The notes beneath the pieces were generated by a model that had not been told where the DNA came from, did no database searches, and was given only the letters and a program-made list of their open reading frames with translations. From WSZJ01 sp964590435 (GTDB taxonomy: Bacteria; Planctomycetota; MHYJ01; WSZJ01), in assembly GCA_964590435.1 (NCBI GenBank), contig CAZPWT010000046.1, positions 1 through 64,000 on the forward strand: DNA of 64,000 nt, in the 5' to 3' direction. How positions within the stretch are numbered: position 1 is the stretch's first letter; each line of letters begins with the position of its first letter. The position numbers and the translations under genes are program-made. Positions 1 through 9,242 of this stretch are shown one piece after another.

Positions 1-120
1 GACATCGCCGCCATCCCGACTCCCATCCTGCTCTTCCATTACCGGGTCGTTGAGTCGCTCCGAAAATGCCTCGGCAGGTACGGGCCTCACTTCTTGAGCT
101 CACGGCGAGCGAGGGCATAG
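1..120 (+). CDS. 3' end of an upstream gene (partial, unknown)
   Basis: The first reading frame is open from base 1 to a TAG at 118-120. It encodes 39 residues ending in an Arg/Ala-rich tail (SSRRARA). The Shine-Dalgarno sequence of the next gene (AGGAGG, 119-124) overlaps this stop, which suggests translational coupling in one operon. The peptide is too short to assign to a family. It could also be a chance open stretch, so confidence is modest. Confidence 0.4.
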   Translation, partial: DIAAIPTPILLFHYRVVESLRKCLGRYGPHFLSSRRARA

Positions 121-128
121 GAGGTTCA

Positions 129-377
129 ATGGATACTCAGGTGTTCGGAGTCCGCATCTCGCCGCGTTCCACGCGCCTGCAAGTTTCGGGTACAGTCCGG
201 AGTTCCATGCGCTGGTACTTCGCCAAGTTCCTCGAGCTGTCCGGCATCGCCCTCCTGGGGTCTGCCCTGTACTGGGGGATCGTCCAGAACAGCATGAAGA
301 TGGAAGTCCAGCTGCTGACGGTGGGGTCGGTCGTGTTCGCCGTCGGCTGGTTCCTCGATTCGCGGGAAGGAAGATGA
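129..377 (+). CDS. small two-helix membrane protein, unknown function
   Basis: This encodes 82 residues. The ATG at 129 is chosen because a perfect AGGAGG lies 4 nt upstream (119-124); an earlier ATG at 66 in the same frame has no such site. Two hydrophobic segments (about residues 33-52 and 62-77) are predicted membrane helices, and the C-terminus is short and charged. The stop overlaps the start of the next gene (ATGA, 374-377), so it is probably co-translated with the PQQ-like protein. No family is recognised. Confidence 0.65.
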   Translation: MDTQVFGVRISPRSTRLQVSGTVRSSMRWYFAKFLELSGIALLGSALYWGIVQNSMKMEVQLLTVGSVVFAVGWFLDSREGR

Positions 378-2338
378 AAACGTCGCTCCTGGTTTTTCTG
401 CTCGCGTGCCTCGAGGCGGCGGCGCAGGCGGTGGAGCCGAGGTGGGTCGAGGATTCGCAGGAGCTGGCGGCCGCGGAGCGCTCCGCGCGCGCCGGGGCGG
501 TGGACGACTCCGTCGCCCGCATCATGAAGGTGCTGGACGACCCCGACTCGGTGGACCTCTTCGTGGGCAACCCGAGGACGATGGGGTCCGTCCGGGGCGT
601 GCGCGCGGCGGCGAGGGACCGCGCGGCCCTGCTGTCCGCGGAGCTGCCGGCGTTCCGCAAGGCGTGGGAGGACGAGGCGTCGACGCGGCTGGGCCGGATC
701 CGGCCGGGAAGCGAGCGCGCCGGGCTCGAACGGGTCGCGAGCGTGTTCCGGGGCACGGCGGCAGCGCGCGAGGCGTTGAAGCGCCTGGCGGATCTTGCGT
801 GGGAGGGCGGCGATCCCGGGCGCGCCGCGGACCTGCTGGAGCGATGCGGGCTCGACCTGACCGCCGCCGATGCCGCCCGTCTCGCGGCCGGGCGCCGGGC
901 CTCGGGCCGGGGCCCTTCCGCCGGGGAATGGGCGCGCCGCTGGCAGCACACCCGCGCCGCGGGACTTCGCCCCGGTTTCCCCGCCTGGGGGTTTCCGCCG
1001 CTCCGGTCCACGCTCCTCGTCCGCGGCGCCCGCGTCCGGCTCTCGGCGTTCCTCGCGACGCTCGCCCCGGCCCCGCGCCCCGCCTGGCGCGGCGAGTTCA
1101 ACTCCGCCGACGCGCCCTTCCCGCCGCTCCGCTCCTTCCGCGGTACGCCGCAGCGCGTCCTCCTATTCGACCAGATTCCCGCCAACGCCAATCCCGCGGG
1201 CGGCGGCGGAGTCATCTTCACCGACCCCGGCGCCTACGAGGGCGCTTCCCCCGTCCGCCTCCTCCCGGTCGGGGATCGCGTCGTCGCCTCGTCGCGCCGC
1301 GGGCTCACCGTCCTCGAACGCACGGCCGACGGCGCGTGGCGCATCGCCGGCGGCGCCAAGGGCGCGCCCCCTCTGGGAACCCAGGGACTGTCGACGGACG
1401 GGAAGCGGCTCTTCGCGCTGGTCCCCGACCCTGCCGGGGCGGCGGGGACGGTGAGGCTGGTGCCGGCGGCGTTCACGCTGGAGGGAAGCGCGTTGAAGGC
1501 GGCGTGGACGGCGCGCAGCGAGGGGGAGGAAGGGCCGTTCGCGGATGCGTGGGCGGCGGGAGCGCCGACGGTCGCCGGGGGGCGGGTGTACGTGCCGGTG
1601 GCGCTGGTGGACTCGGCGTTCGTGACGGCGATTGAGTGCCTGGACGCGGCGACGGGGGAGCGGCTGTGGGCGACGACGCTGGGCGAGGCGACGCGGCAGA
1701 CGTTCAGCGCGACGTCGCGGACGGCGTCCTCGGCGCCCACGGTGTGCGGCGACCTCGTCCTGTTCTCGACCGGGCAGGGGATCGTGGTGGCGCTCGACGC
1801 CGCGACGGGCGACCCCGAATGGCTGCATGCCTACGCGACCGATCCGGGCGCCCGGACGTTCGCCGACGCGCCCCCCCGCGTCTCGGGGAGCCGGGCGCTC
1901 TTTGCCCCCCTCGACTCGCGCTCGGAGATCCTGGTCGATCTTGGGAGCGGGAGACCCCTGCTTGCGGCCTGGCCGGCCGCCCTGCCCGCGTTCCGCTACA
2001 CCCTTGCCGACGGCCCGCGCGCCATCCTCTGCGGCTCGGACGGCGCCCTTCAGGGCGAGGGCGGGCCGCGCGGGATCGTGAAAGTTCTGAACTCCGCGGA
2101 CGCGGGCGACGTCCTATTTGAGCTTCCCGACCCGCCGGCCGGACGCCCGGCGGCCTGGGAAGGGGTGCTCTACGTCCCGACGCCCCGCGGCTTGTACGCG
2201 ATGGACCTGCGGACCGGGGCGCTTACGGTGGTGCGGGAATGGGCGGCCGAGGAGGCCGGCGACGTCGTGCGGTTGCCGGGGTGGATGGCGGTGGTGAAGA
2301 CAGGAGAGATCCGGTTCTGGGAAACCCCGGAGAAGTAG
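374..2338 (+). CDS. secreted PQQ-like beta-propeller repeat protein
   Basis: This encodes 654 residues. The N-terminus has a typical Sec signal peptide (MKTSLLVFLLACLEAAAQA). The C-terminal half contains PQQ-enzyme-type repeat motifs of the form A-x-D-A-A-T-G-x-x-x-W, seen as LDAATGERLW and LDAATGDPEW, so an eight-bladed propeller of the BamB/PQQ-like superfamily is likely. The N-terminal third is helical and Arg/Ala-rich. It starts at an ATGA overlap with the small membrane protein. Such proteins act as extracytoplasmic scaffolds rather than proven quinoprotein enzymes, and no catalytic residues can be assigned. A larger relative lies at 9243-13460, so two propellers flank the MoxR/vWA genes. 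Confidence 0.85.
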   Translation: MKTSLLVFLLACLEAAAQAVEPRWVEDSQELAAAERSARAGAVDDSVARIMKVLDDPDSVDLFVGNPRTMGSVRGVRAAARDRAALLSAELPAFRKAWEDEASTRLGRIRPGSERAGLERVASVFRGTAAAREALKRLADLAWEGGDPGRAADLLERCGLDLTAADAARLAAGRRASGRGPSAGEWARRWQHTRAAGLRPGFPAWGFPPLRSTLLVRGARVRLSAFLATLAPAPRPAWRGEFNSADAPFPPLRSFRGTPQRVLLFDQIPANANPAGGGGVIFTDPGAYEGASPVRLLPVGDRVVASSRRGLTVLERTADGAWRIAGGAKGAPPLGTQGLSTDGKRLFALVPDPAGAAGTVRLVPAAFTLEGSALKAAWTARSEGEEGPFADAWAAGAPTVAGGRVYVPVALVDSAFVTAIECLDAATGERLWATTLGEATRQTFSATSRTASSAPTVCGDLVLFSTGQGIVVALDAATGDPEWLHAYATDPGARTFADAPPRVSGSRALFAPLDSRSEILVDLGSGRPLLAAWPAALPAFRYTLADGPRAILCGSDGALQGEGGPRGIVKVLNSADAGDVLFELPDPPAGRPAAWEGVLYVPTPRGLYAMDLRTGALTVVREWAAEEAGDVVRLPGWMAVVKTGEIRFWETPEK

Positions 2339-2467
2339 GACGGGGCCGGTCGTTGAAGGAGGGTGTCCCGGGGGAGTGCGGCCGGGAAAAAACAGGCCAA
2401 GGGCTGCGGGGCGACTGTTAGACTCCCCCTCCCCAAACGGCAGTCTTGAACTCAACCAGGAGGAATC

Positions 2468-3538
2468 ATGGCCGACGCGAGCACGACGCCTGCCGGCGAC
2501 ATGGAAGCGATCCAGAAGCTGAAGTCCGCCTATGACCGGATGAGGGCGGAGATCGGCAAGGCGATCGTGGGGCAGGAGCAGGTGATCGAGCAGTTGATGA
2601 TCGCGATCTTCGGCCGCGGGCACTGCCTGCTGGTCGGCGTGCCGGGGCTGGCCAAGACCCTGATGATCCGGACGCTCGCGCAGACGCTGAGCCTGTCGTT
2701 CAGCCGAATCCAGTTCACGCCTGACCTGATGCCGTCCGACATCACCGGGACGGAAGTCATCTCCGAGGACAAGGCGACCGGCGCCCGCACGCTCCAGTTC
2801 ATCAAGGGGCCGATCTTCGCCAACCTCCTGCTCGCCGACGAAATCAACCGCACCCCGCCCAAGACGCAGGCCGCGCTGCTCGAGGCCATGCAGGAATTCC
2901 AGGTGTCCGCGGGCGGCAAGAAGCACCCGCTGAGCCAGCCGTTCTTCGTGCTCGCGACCCAGAACCCCATCGAGCAGGAAGGCACTTACCCCCTCCCCGA
3001 AGCCCAGCTTGACCGCTTCATGTTCCAGGTCAACGTCGGTTACCCGACCGAGGCCGAGGAAATGGAGGTCATGAAGCTGACGACCTCGCCCTTCGACACC
3101 AAGCTCGTGCCGGTGCTCTCGGGCGCGGACATCCAGCAGCTCCAGGACGTCGTGCGCCGCGTGCCGATCTCCGACCACGTGATCCGGTACGCGATGAAGC
3201 TGACCCGGGCGACGCGCATCCACGGCAAGGAGCCGGTGCCCGATTTCATCCGTCAGTGGGTGTCGTGGGGCGCCGGGCCGCGCGCCAGCCAGTACCTCAT
3301 CATCGGCGCCAAGGCGCGGGCCATCCTCAAGGGCCGCTTCTATGTGTCGACCGAGGACATCCGCGCGGTCGCCCACCCCGTGCTCCGGCATCGCGTCCTG
3401 TGCAATTTCGCCGCCGAGGCCGAGGGCGTCACGAGCGACAAGATCGTCGACAAGCTCATCGAGGTCACGCCGGCAGCCGAGGGCGACGCGGCGAAGGATC
3501 CGCGCATGCCCAAGGTTCTCGGCCCCGCGCAGGGCTAG
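2468..3538 (+). CDS. MoxR-family AAA+ ATPase
   Basis: This encodes 356 residues, a usual length for MoxR proteins. Walker A is GVPGLAKT (57-64), Walker B is LLADEINR (121-128), sensor 1 is LATQNP (162-167), and the LDRF stretch near 181 carries the arginine-finger region. The ATG follows a strong AGGAGG at 2458-2463. MoxR ATPases act as chaperone-like remodelers for von Willebrand factor A proteins. The next three genes encode exactly such partners (DUF58 and two vWA membrane proteins), as in the Bacteroides Bat and Francisella MoxR operons. The 129-bp leader upstream could hold the promoter of this sub-operon, but no clear -35/-10 pair was found. Confidence 0.95.
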   Translation: MADASTTPAGDMEAIQKLKSAYDRMRAEIGKAIVGQEQVIEQLMIAIFGRGHCLLVGVPGLAKTLMIRTLAQTLSLSFSRIQFTPDLMPSDITGTEVISEDKATGARTLQFIKGPIFANLLLADEINRTPPKTQAALLEAMQEFQVSAGGKKHPLSQPFFVLATQNPIEQEGTYPLPEAQLDRFMFQVNVGYPTEAEEMEVMKLTTSPFDTKLVPVLSGADIQQLQDVVRRVPISDHVIRYAMKLTRATRIHGKEPVPDFIRQWVSWGAGPRASQYLIIGAKARAILKGRFYVSTEDIRAVAHPVLRHRVLCNFAAEAEGVTSDKIVDKLIEVTPAAEGDAAKDPRMPKVLGPAQG

Positions 3539-3597
3539 CCGTTCCTCCAGGCCATCCGAAAAGAGGCCGGCCCGGGCACGCCCCGGGCCGGTGAGAA

Positions 3598-4503
3598 ATG
3601 CCCGAGAAGCAGAGCAAATACCTCGACCCCAAGATCCTCAACCGCGTCGCGCGGCTCAACATCCGCGCACGGTCGGTCATGGAAGGGTTCGTGAGCGGGC
3701 TGCACAAGAGCCCCTATCACGGGTTCTCGGTCGAGTTCGCGCAGCACCGCGAGTACACGCCCGGCGACGACCTTCGCTTCCTCGACTGGAAGGTCTACGG
3801 CCGGAGCGACCGCCTCTACATCAAGCAGTACGAGCAGGAAACCAACCTCCGCTCCTACATCCTGCTCGACGCCTCCGAGTCCATGGACTACGCGAGCGAG
3901 AACGGCTCCAAGTTCGACTACGCCGCCACCATCGCCGCTTCCCTCGCCCACCTCATCATGGAGCAGCAGGACTCGGCGGGGCTCGTCCTGTTCGACCGCC
4001 TCGTCTCCAAGTTCGTGAACGCCCAGTGCAGCCCGCAGCACCTGCGCGTCCTGGTGACCGAAATGGAAGCGCAGAAGACGAGCGAGAAGACGGACCTCGG
4101 GCACGTGCTGCACGACGTGGCCGAGCGCATGAAGAACAAGAGCCTCGTGGTGCTCATCAGCGACCTCATGGACAAGCCGGAGTCGATCATCTCCGGCCTG
4201 CAGCACCTCAAGCACGGCCGCCACGACGTCATCGTCATCCACGTCCTCGACGAGTACGAGGCGCGCTTCCCGTTCGACAACATGACGCGGTTCGACGGGC
4301 TCGAGGGCTACCCGCACCTGATCGTCGACCCCAAGCCGCTTCGTGAGGCCTACCTCGAGGAGGTCCGGAAGTTCACCAACGAGATCCGTCGCGGCTGCCT
4401 CGCGCAGCGGATCGACTTCGTGCAGGTGACGACGGACCAGCCCGTCGAGGTCGCGCTGTCGGCCTACCTCGCCCGCCGCCTGGCGAAGATGAGGGCGAAG
4501 TAA
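3598..4503 (+). CDS. DUF58 domain protein (MoxR partner)
   Basis: This encodes 301 residues. The family signature around residues 50-81 is clear: HREYTPGDDLRFLDW, then YGRSDRLYIKQYEQE. It is followed by a degenerate vWA fold with a MIDAS-like DASES at 91-95. It is cytoplasmic with no signal peptide. DUF58 proteins are almost always encoded beside MoxR ATPases and are thought to be their adaptor or substrate. The 60-bp spacing to moxR and the TAATG overlap with the next gene (stop 4501-4503, start 4503) make co-transcription very likely. The start codon at 3598 lacks a strong Shine-Dalgarno sequence. Confidence 0.93.
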   Translation: MPEKQSKYLDPKILNRVARLNIRARSVMEGFVSGLHKSPYHGFSVEFAQHREYTPGDDLRFLDWKVYGRSDRLYIKQYEQETNLRSYILLDASESMDYASENGSKFDYAATIAASLAHLIMEQQDSAGLVLFDRLVSKFVNAQCSPQHLRVLVTEMEAQKTSEKTDLGHVLHDVAERMKNKSLVVLISDLMDKPESIISGLQHLKHGRHDVIVIHVLDEYEARFPFDNMTRFDGLEGYPHLIVDPKPLREAYLEEVRKFTNEIRRGCLAQRIDFVQVTTDQPVEVALSAYLARRLAKMRAK

Positions 4504-6716
4504 TGGGCTTCCTGCACGCGCCGCTCATGTGGCTCGGGATGGCGGCGTCGATCCCGATCCTGATCCACCTGTTCAACCGGCAGCGCTACAAGCGCGTCCG
4601 GTGGGCGGCGATGGAGTGGCTGATGGCGGCGCTGAAGAAGACGCGGCGCCGGATGCAGATCGAGAACCTGATCCTGCTGCTGATCCGGGTCGCGGTGCTC
4701 CTCCTGCTCGCCATGGCCCTCGCGAGGCCCTTCCTCCAGAGCGCCATCGCCGCGACCCTCGGCGAGTCCAACACGCACGCCGTCATCGTCCTCGACGTCT
4801 CCTACTCGATGGACTACCGCGGCGCGGATCGCACGACCCCGCTCGAGAAGGCGCGCCAGGTCGCCCAGAGCATCCTCACCGATCTCAAGACGACCGAGAA
4901 CGACCGCTTCTCCCTCATCCTCCTCACCGACACCCCCAACGCCGCCATCGGCGAGCCGTCCAGCCGCGTCGACATGGGGCGCGAGATCGTCGGCGGCCAG
5001 GTCGCCACCGACCAGGCCACCTCCATCCCGAAGACCATGGAGCTCGTCCGCGACGCCCTCGAGAAATCCAACAACTTCGTCAAGAAGGTCTTCATCATCA
5101 CCGACAACCAGCGCCACGGCTGGACCGTCGCCGAGAAGGACCGCACCCGCGTCGCCGAGCTCTTCAAGCAGGTCTCCGACATGACCGCTCCCAACGGCGG
5201 CGGCGTCTACCTGTACGACGTCGGCGGAAGCGCCGTCGACAACGTCGCGGTCGTCGGCCTCGAGATGGGCGCTTCCCAGAAGGTCGTTTCCACCGACAAC
5301 TCGTGCGAGTTCGTGGCGACCGTGCGCAACCACGGCGCGATGCAGCTTTCGGACGTCGTCCTCAACATCTTCGTCGACGGCGCCAAGCAGGGGTCGTACA
5401 CGCTGACGCTCCCCGCCCACGACGTCCTCCGCCAGTCCTTCTACCACACTTTCCGCGAGCCCGGCGCCCACGCCGTCACCGTCGAGCTCGAGCCCGACGC
5501 GCTCTCGCAGGACAACAAGCGGTCGCTGGCGCTGGACGTGCGTGAAGCGCTGAAGGTGCTGATGGTGAACGGGGAGAAGGGCCCGACGATGCAGACGGAC
5601 GAGGTGATGGCGCTGAAGGCGGCGCTGAACCCCTCGACGGACGCGACGGACAAGCGGTGGGTGTTCAGCATCACGGAGGTCCTCGAGAACGGCTTCTCGC
5701 GCGAAGATCCGCGGCGGTACGACCTCGTCGTGCTCGCGAACGTCGAGACGATCAGCCCCGAGGAGGTCGCCACGCTCGAGGAGTACGTCAAGGCGGGAGG
5801 CGGGCTCCTCGTCTTCCTCGGCGACAAGGTCGAGGCCTACACCTGGAACCAGGTGGCCTGGAGGAACGGGGAAGGGCTGATCCCGTGCGAACTGGACAAG
5901 CCCGCGGGGTACGTGAAGAACGACGACGCGTACAAGTTCACGGGCGTCGACTACACGCACCCGGCGCTGGCGTATTTCCAGACGGCCAAGCCCACGCTCG
6001 GGCGGCTCCTCATCAGCCAGTACTGGGCGGTCAAGCCGTTCGACCCGCGCCCGGACGCGAAGATCCTCGCGTCGCTGGGAATCCCCGGCTCCGATCCCGC
6101 GCCGCTTCTCCTCGAGCGCCGGATGGGCCGCGGCCGCGTCGTTCTCTGCACCACGGCGCCGGATTTCGAATGGGGCCTCATGCCCAAGGTCCCCGGCTTC
6201 GTCATCCTCTTCGACCAGATCTGCCAGTACCTCTCGTCGCCCCCGCAGCGCTTCCGCAACATCACCGTCGGCGAGTCGATCGAGTACACGCTCAAGGCGA
6301 CGGAGTTCGCGCGCAAGTTCGAGATCGTCACGCCCCGGCAGAACCGCGCCGAGATCGCGCCGGTCAAGGCGGGCGAGCACGGCTACCACCTGAACTTTTC
6401 CGGCACGACCGAGGCCGGCCTCTACGGCCTCGAGCGCCTCGCCCAGGAGGGCGAAGCCCAGCCCACGCTCCTCACCTGGTACGCCGTCAACGTCGACCCC
6501 GAGGAAGGGCTCGTCGAGAAGATGACCGAGCCCGAGCTGCGCACGATGTACCCGCAGTTCCGCTTCACGTACGTCGAGCAGGGGACCGGGCGCGAGCCCG
6601 AGAAGATCGCCGTCAAGGCGCCTGCTTCCAACATCTGGAAGTACCTCGTCGGGATCGTCCTGGGGCTCCTGGTGCTGGAGACGTTCCTGGCGCAGATGTT
6701 CGGAGCGAAGAGATAG
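4503..6716 (+). CDS. BatA-type membrane protein with vWA domain
   Basis: This encodes 737 residues. The N-terminus matches the aerotolerance-regulator N-terminal domain: a first helix (8-24), the basic FNRQRYKRVRW stretch (24-34), and a second helix (55-78). A vWA domain follows with MIDAS DVSYS at 98-102. A long extracytoplasmic part and a final membrane helix near 714-733 complete it. The middle (about 345-540) looks like the class I glutamine amidotransferase-like fold often fused in planctomycetal vWA proteins, without visible catalytic residues. Its start overlaps the DUF58 stop, and the next vWA gene begins one base after its stop. It probably assembles with the MoxR ATPase at the inner membrane. 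Confidence 0.9.
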   Translation: MGFLHAPLMWLGMAASIPILIHLFNRQRYKRVRWAAMEWLMAALKKTRRRMQIENLILLLIRVAVLLLLAMALARPFLQSAIAATLGESNTHAVIVLDVSYSMDYRGADRTTPLEKARQVAQSILTDLKTTENDRFSLILLTDTPNAAIGEPSSRVDMGREIVGGQVATDQATSIPKTMELVRDALEKSNNFVKKVFIITDNQRHGWTVAEKDRTRVAELFKQVSDMTAPNGGGVYLYDVGGSAVDNVAVVGLEMGASQKVVSTDNSCEFVATVRNHGAMQLSDVVLNIFVDGAKQGSYTLTLPAHDVLRQSFYHTFREPGAHAVTVELEPDALSQDNKRSLALDVREALKVLMVNGEKGPTMQTDEVMALKAALNPSTDATDKRWVFSITEVLENGFSREDPRRYDLVVLANVETISPEEVATLEEYVKAGGGLLVFLGDKVEAYTWNQVAWRNGEGLIPCELDKPAGYVKNDDAYKFTGVDYTHPALAYFQTAKPTLGRLLISQYWAVKPFDPRPDAKILASLGIPGSDPAPLLLERRMGRGRVVLCTTAPDFEWGLMPKVPGFVILFDQICQYLSSPPQRFRNITVGESIEYTLKATEFARKFEIVTPRQNRAEIAPVKAGEHGYHLNFSGTTEAGLYGLERLAQEGEAQPTLLTWYAVNVDPEEGLVEKMTEPELRTMYPQFRFTYVEQGTGREPEKIAVKAPASNIWKYLVGIVLGLLVLETFLAQMFGAKR

Positions 6717-6717
6717 C

Positions 6718-9207
6718 ATGGACTGGACCAAGTGGTTACTGGGGGTCGACCGGGGCCTGGTGAACGAATACGGGCGCTGGGAGATCCGGTGGCAGGCGAT
6801 GCCCAAGGCCTGGGTGATCGTGCTGGTGCTGCTGCCCCTGGTGATGCTGATCCCCGGCTATTTCTACAAGCGGGAGAACCAGACGGCGCCGGGGGGCGCG
6901 CGGCTGGCGCTGTCGATCATTCGCAGCCTGCTGATCTCGGTGCTGCTGCTGGCGCTGTTCCAGCCGATCCTGTACCTCGAGCGCGAGCTGACGAAGGAGT
7001 CGTACCTCGTCGTGCTGGTGGACGAGTCGCTGTCGATGGAGATCAAGGACAAGTACACGGAGGAAGCGCAGTTCGAGGCGCTGGCGCGGGTGACGGGGCT
7101 GCTGAAGGGCGGGCGGCTGACGCCGGAGGCGGAGGACCAGCTGCGGCGGACGTCGCGGCTGGACCTGGTGAACCTGGCGCTGAAGAACCCTGATCTCAAG
7201 ATCCTGGACCAGCTCAAGGAACGGTACATCTTCAAGGCGTACTCGTTCGCGAACGGGATTTCGCCGGAGCCGCCGCTGGGGGCGATGGCGACGCCGAAGG
7301 AGGGCGACCGCCAGGGGCCGTACAAGCAGACGGCGATCGGCACGGCGATCGACGGCGTGCTCAAGGAGCTTCACGGCCAGCCGATCGCGGCCATGGTGAT
7401 CATCACGGACGGGCGCAACACGGGCGGCGAGGACCCGGTCGTCATCGCCGAGCGACTCGCCGACCGCGGCACCAAGATCCCGATCTACACCGTCGGCGTC
7501 GGGAACCCCCTTCCCCCCAAGGACATCGCCCTGTCCAAGCTCGAGGCGCCGGATGTCGCGGTGGCGGGGGATTTCGTGGAGTTCAAGTTCGCGGTGACGT
7601 CCAAGGGCTTCGCGGGCGAGACGATCCAGGTCTCGATGACGGAGCACGACCTCTCGATCGCGCCGATGCTGGACGTGAAGCTGGAAGGGAAGGACAAGGA
7701 GGTCGAGCAGGCGGCGCTGATGAAGTGGAAGCCCGAGAAGCCGGGCGAGTACGTGGTGAAGCTGTCGACGCCCGTGAGGACCGAGGAGATCCTCGACACC
7801 AACAACGAGCTGGTGCACCACATCAAGATCGTCGACAACAAGATCAAGGTGCTGTTCGTCGAGGGGTACCCGCGCTGGGAGTACCGCTATCTCAAGAACG
7901 CGCTGGTGCGCGACAAGTCGATGCTCGTGGACGTTCTGCTGATGTCGGCGGACCAGAATTTCCCGCAGGAGGGGACGCCGGGGCGGACGCCGCTGACGGA
8001 GTTTCCGGCGGAGAAGAAGCAGCTCGCGGAGTACGACGTCATCATCCTGGGCGACGTGAACCCGCACGCGCTGCAGACCCCGGCGCTCACGGCGAGCCAG
8101 GTGTGGGAGAACCTCGTGACGTACGTCGAGGAGCTCGGGGGCGGGCTGGTGATGATCGCGGGCGAGGTCTACTCCCCCCGCGAGTACAAGGACACGCCGA
8201 TTGCCCGTCTCCTCCCCGTCTCGATCGACGCTTCCAGCGCCGCCTCCGCCATCATCCACGAGGACCCGGTCCGCGTGGAGCTGACGCCGTTCGGCAAGGA
8301 GAGCCCGCTCATGCGGCTCGTGCCGACGATGACGCCCGAGGAGAACGTCGAGCTCTGGCAGGACGCCGACAACAAGGGAGACGGCCTCGCCGGGTTCTAC
8401 TGGTTCTACAAATCGCGGTCGCCGAAGGCCGGCGCGACCGTGCTCGCCACCCATCCCACCTACGAAGTCGAGAACGGCCAGAAGCTCCCGATCTTCGCGT
8501 ACCAGCGCGTCGGCCGCGGCCTCTGCTTCTTCTCCGCCGTCGACTCCACCTGGCGCTGGCGCTACCTCCGCGGCGACCAGTACTTCTACACGTTCTGGGG
8601 CCAGGTCATGCGCCACTGCCGGAGCGGCAAGCTCATCGGCAGCAAGCGCTTCCAGCTCGAGCTCGACAAGAACGAGTACGCGCTGATGGACCGGGTGCAC
8701 ATCACGGCCCGGGTGCTGGACCGCGAGTACGAGCCGCTGCGCGAGCCGACATACGCCGTGACGCTGACGGCCCCCGAGCAGATGCCCGCCGAGCTCGAGA
8801 TGAAGGCGGCGGAAAACCCGCAGAACGACCCGCGCAAGGCCGGCGTGTTCGAAGCGGACTACAACCCGAGCCGCCTTGGCCGCTACGAGCTTGCCCTCGG
8901 CCCGCGCGGCCTCGACGACTCCGATCCCAAGGTCGTCGTGTCGTTCACCGTCGGGGAGCCCAACCAGGAATACGAAAACCCCATCCTCGACGCCCAGACC
9001 CTCATCAAGGTGTCCGAGACCACCCGCGGCAAGTTCCTCCCCTTCTACGAGATCGACAAACTGCTTTCCACCATCAAAGAGACCGGCGAGATCGTAGATA
9101 TAGAGACGAAGGAACAGGACCTGTGGGACACCCCGCTCGTCTACATCCTGTTCGCCCTGCTGATCACCATCGAGTGGGTCTTCCGCAAGTTCGTGAGGCT
9201 GATCTGA
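6718..9207 (+). CDS. large vWA / glutamine-amidotransferase-like membrane protein
   Basis: This encodes 829 residues. Two N-terminal membrane helices (about 22-42 and 63-85) precede a vWA domain with MIDAS DESLS near 101-105. The sequence then runs into an Ig-like or CARDB-like region (about 275-370) and a glutamine-amidotransferase-like region (about 375-500, with VLFVEGYPRWEYRY and a GGGLVMIAGE loop). A last helix lies near the C-terminus (804-822). The domain order parallels the preceding gene, so the two are probably paralogous subunits. It is the fourth gene of the MoxR-DUF58-vWA-vWA set. Function is inferred from context only: envelope stress or assembly control. No enzyme activity can be claimed. 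Confidence 0.88.
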   Translation: MDWTKWLLGVDRGLVNEYGRWEIRWQAMPKAWVIVLVLLPLVMLIPGYFYKRENQTAPGGARLALSIIRSLLISVLLLALFQPILYLERELTKESYLVVLVDESLSMEIKDKYTEEAQFEALARVTGLLKGGRLTPEAEDQLRRTSRLDLVNLALKNPDLKILDQLKERYIFKAYSFANGISPEPPLGAMATPKEGDRQGPYKQTAIGTAIDGVLKELHGQPIAAMVIITDGRNTGGEDPVVIAERLADRGTKIPIYTVGVGNPLPPKDIALSKLEAPDVAVAGDFVEFKFAVTSKGFAGETIQVSMTEHDLSIAPMLDVKLEGKDKEVEQAALMKWKPEKPGEYVVKLSTPVRTEEILDTNNELVHHIKIVDNKIKVLFVEGYPRWEYRYLKNALVRDKSMLVDVLLMSADQNFPQEGTPGRTPLTEFPAEKKQLAEYDVIILGDVNPHALQTPALTASQVWENLVTYVEELGGGLVMIAGEVYSPREYKDTPIARLLPVSIDASSAASAIIHEDPVRVELTPFGKESPLMRLVPTMTPEENVELWQDADNKGDGLAGFYWFYKSRSPKAGATVLATHPTYEVENGQKLPIFAYQRVGRGLCFFSAVDSTWRWRYLRGDQYFYTFWGQVMRHCRSGKLIGSKRFQLELDKNEYALMDRVHITARVLDREYEPLREPTYAVTLTAPEQMPAELEMKAAENPQNDPRKAGVFEADYNPSRLGRYELALGPRGLDDSDPKVVVSFTVGEPNQEYENPILDAQTLIKVSETTRGKFLPFYEIDKLLSTIKETGEIVDIETKEQDLWDTPLVYILFALLITIEWVFRKFVRLI

Positions 9208-9242
9208 GGACGCGGGCGGTCCGGGGGGAACCGCCTTCCAAC

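Noticed and set aside
374..2338. Calling the propeller proteins quinoprotein dehydrogenases
   Set aside because: Only the blade motifs are seen. The PQQ-binding and metal-binding residues of methanol/alcohol dehydrogenases are not recognisable.
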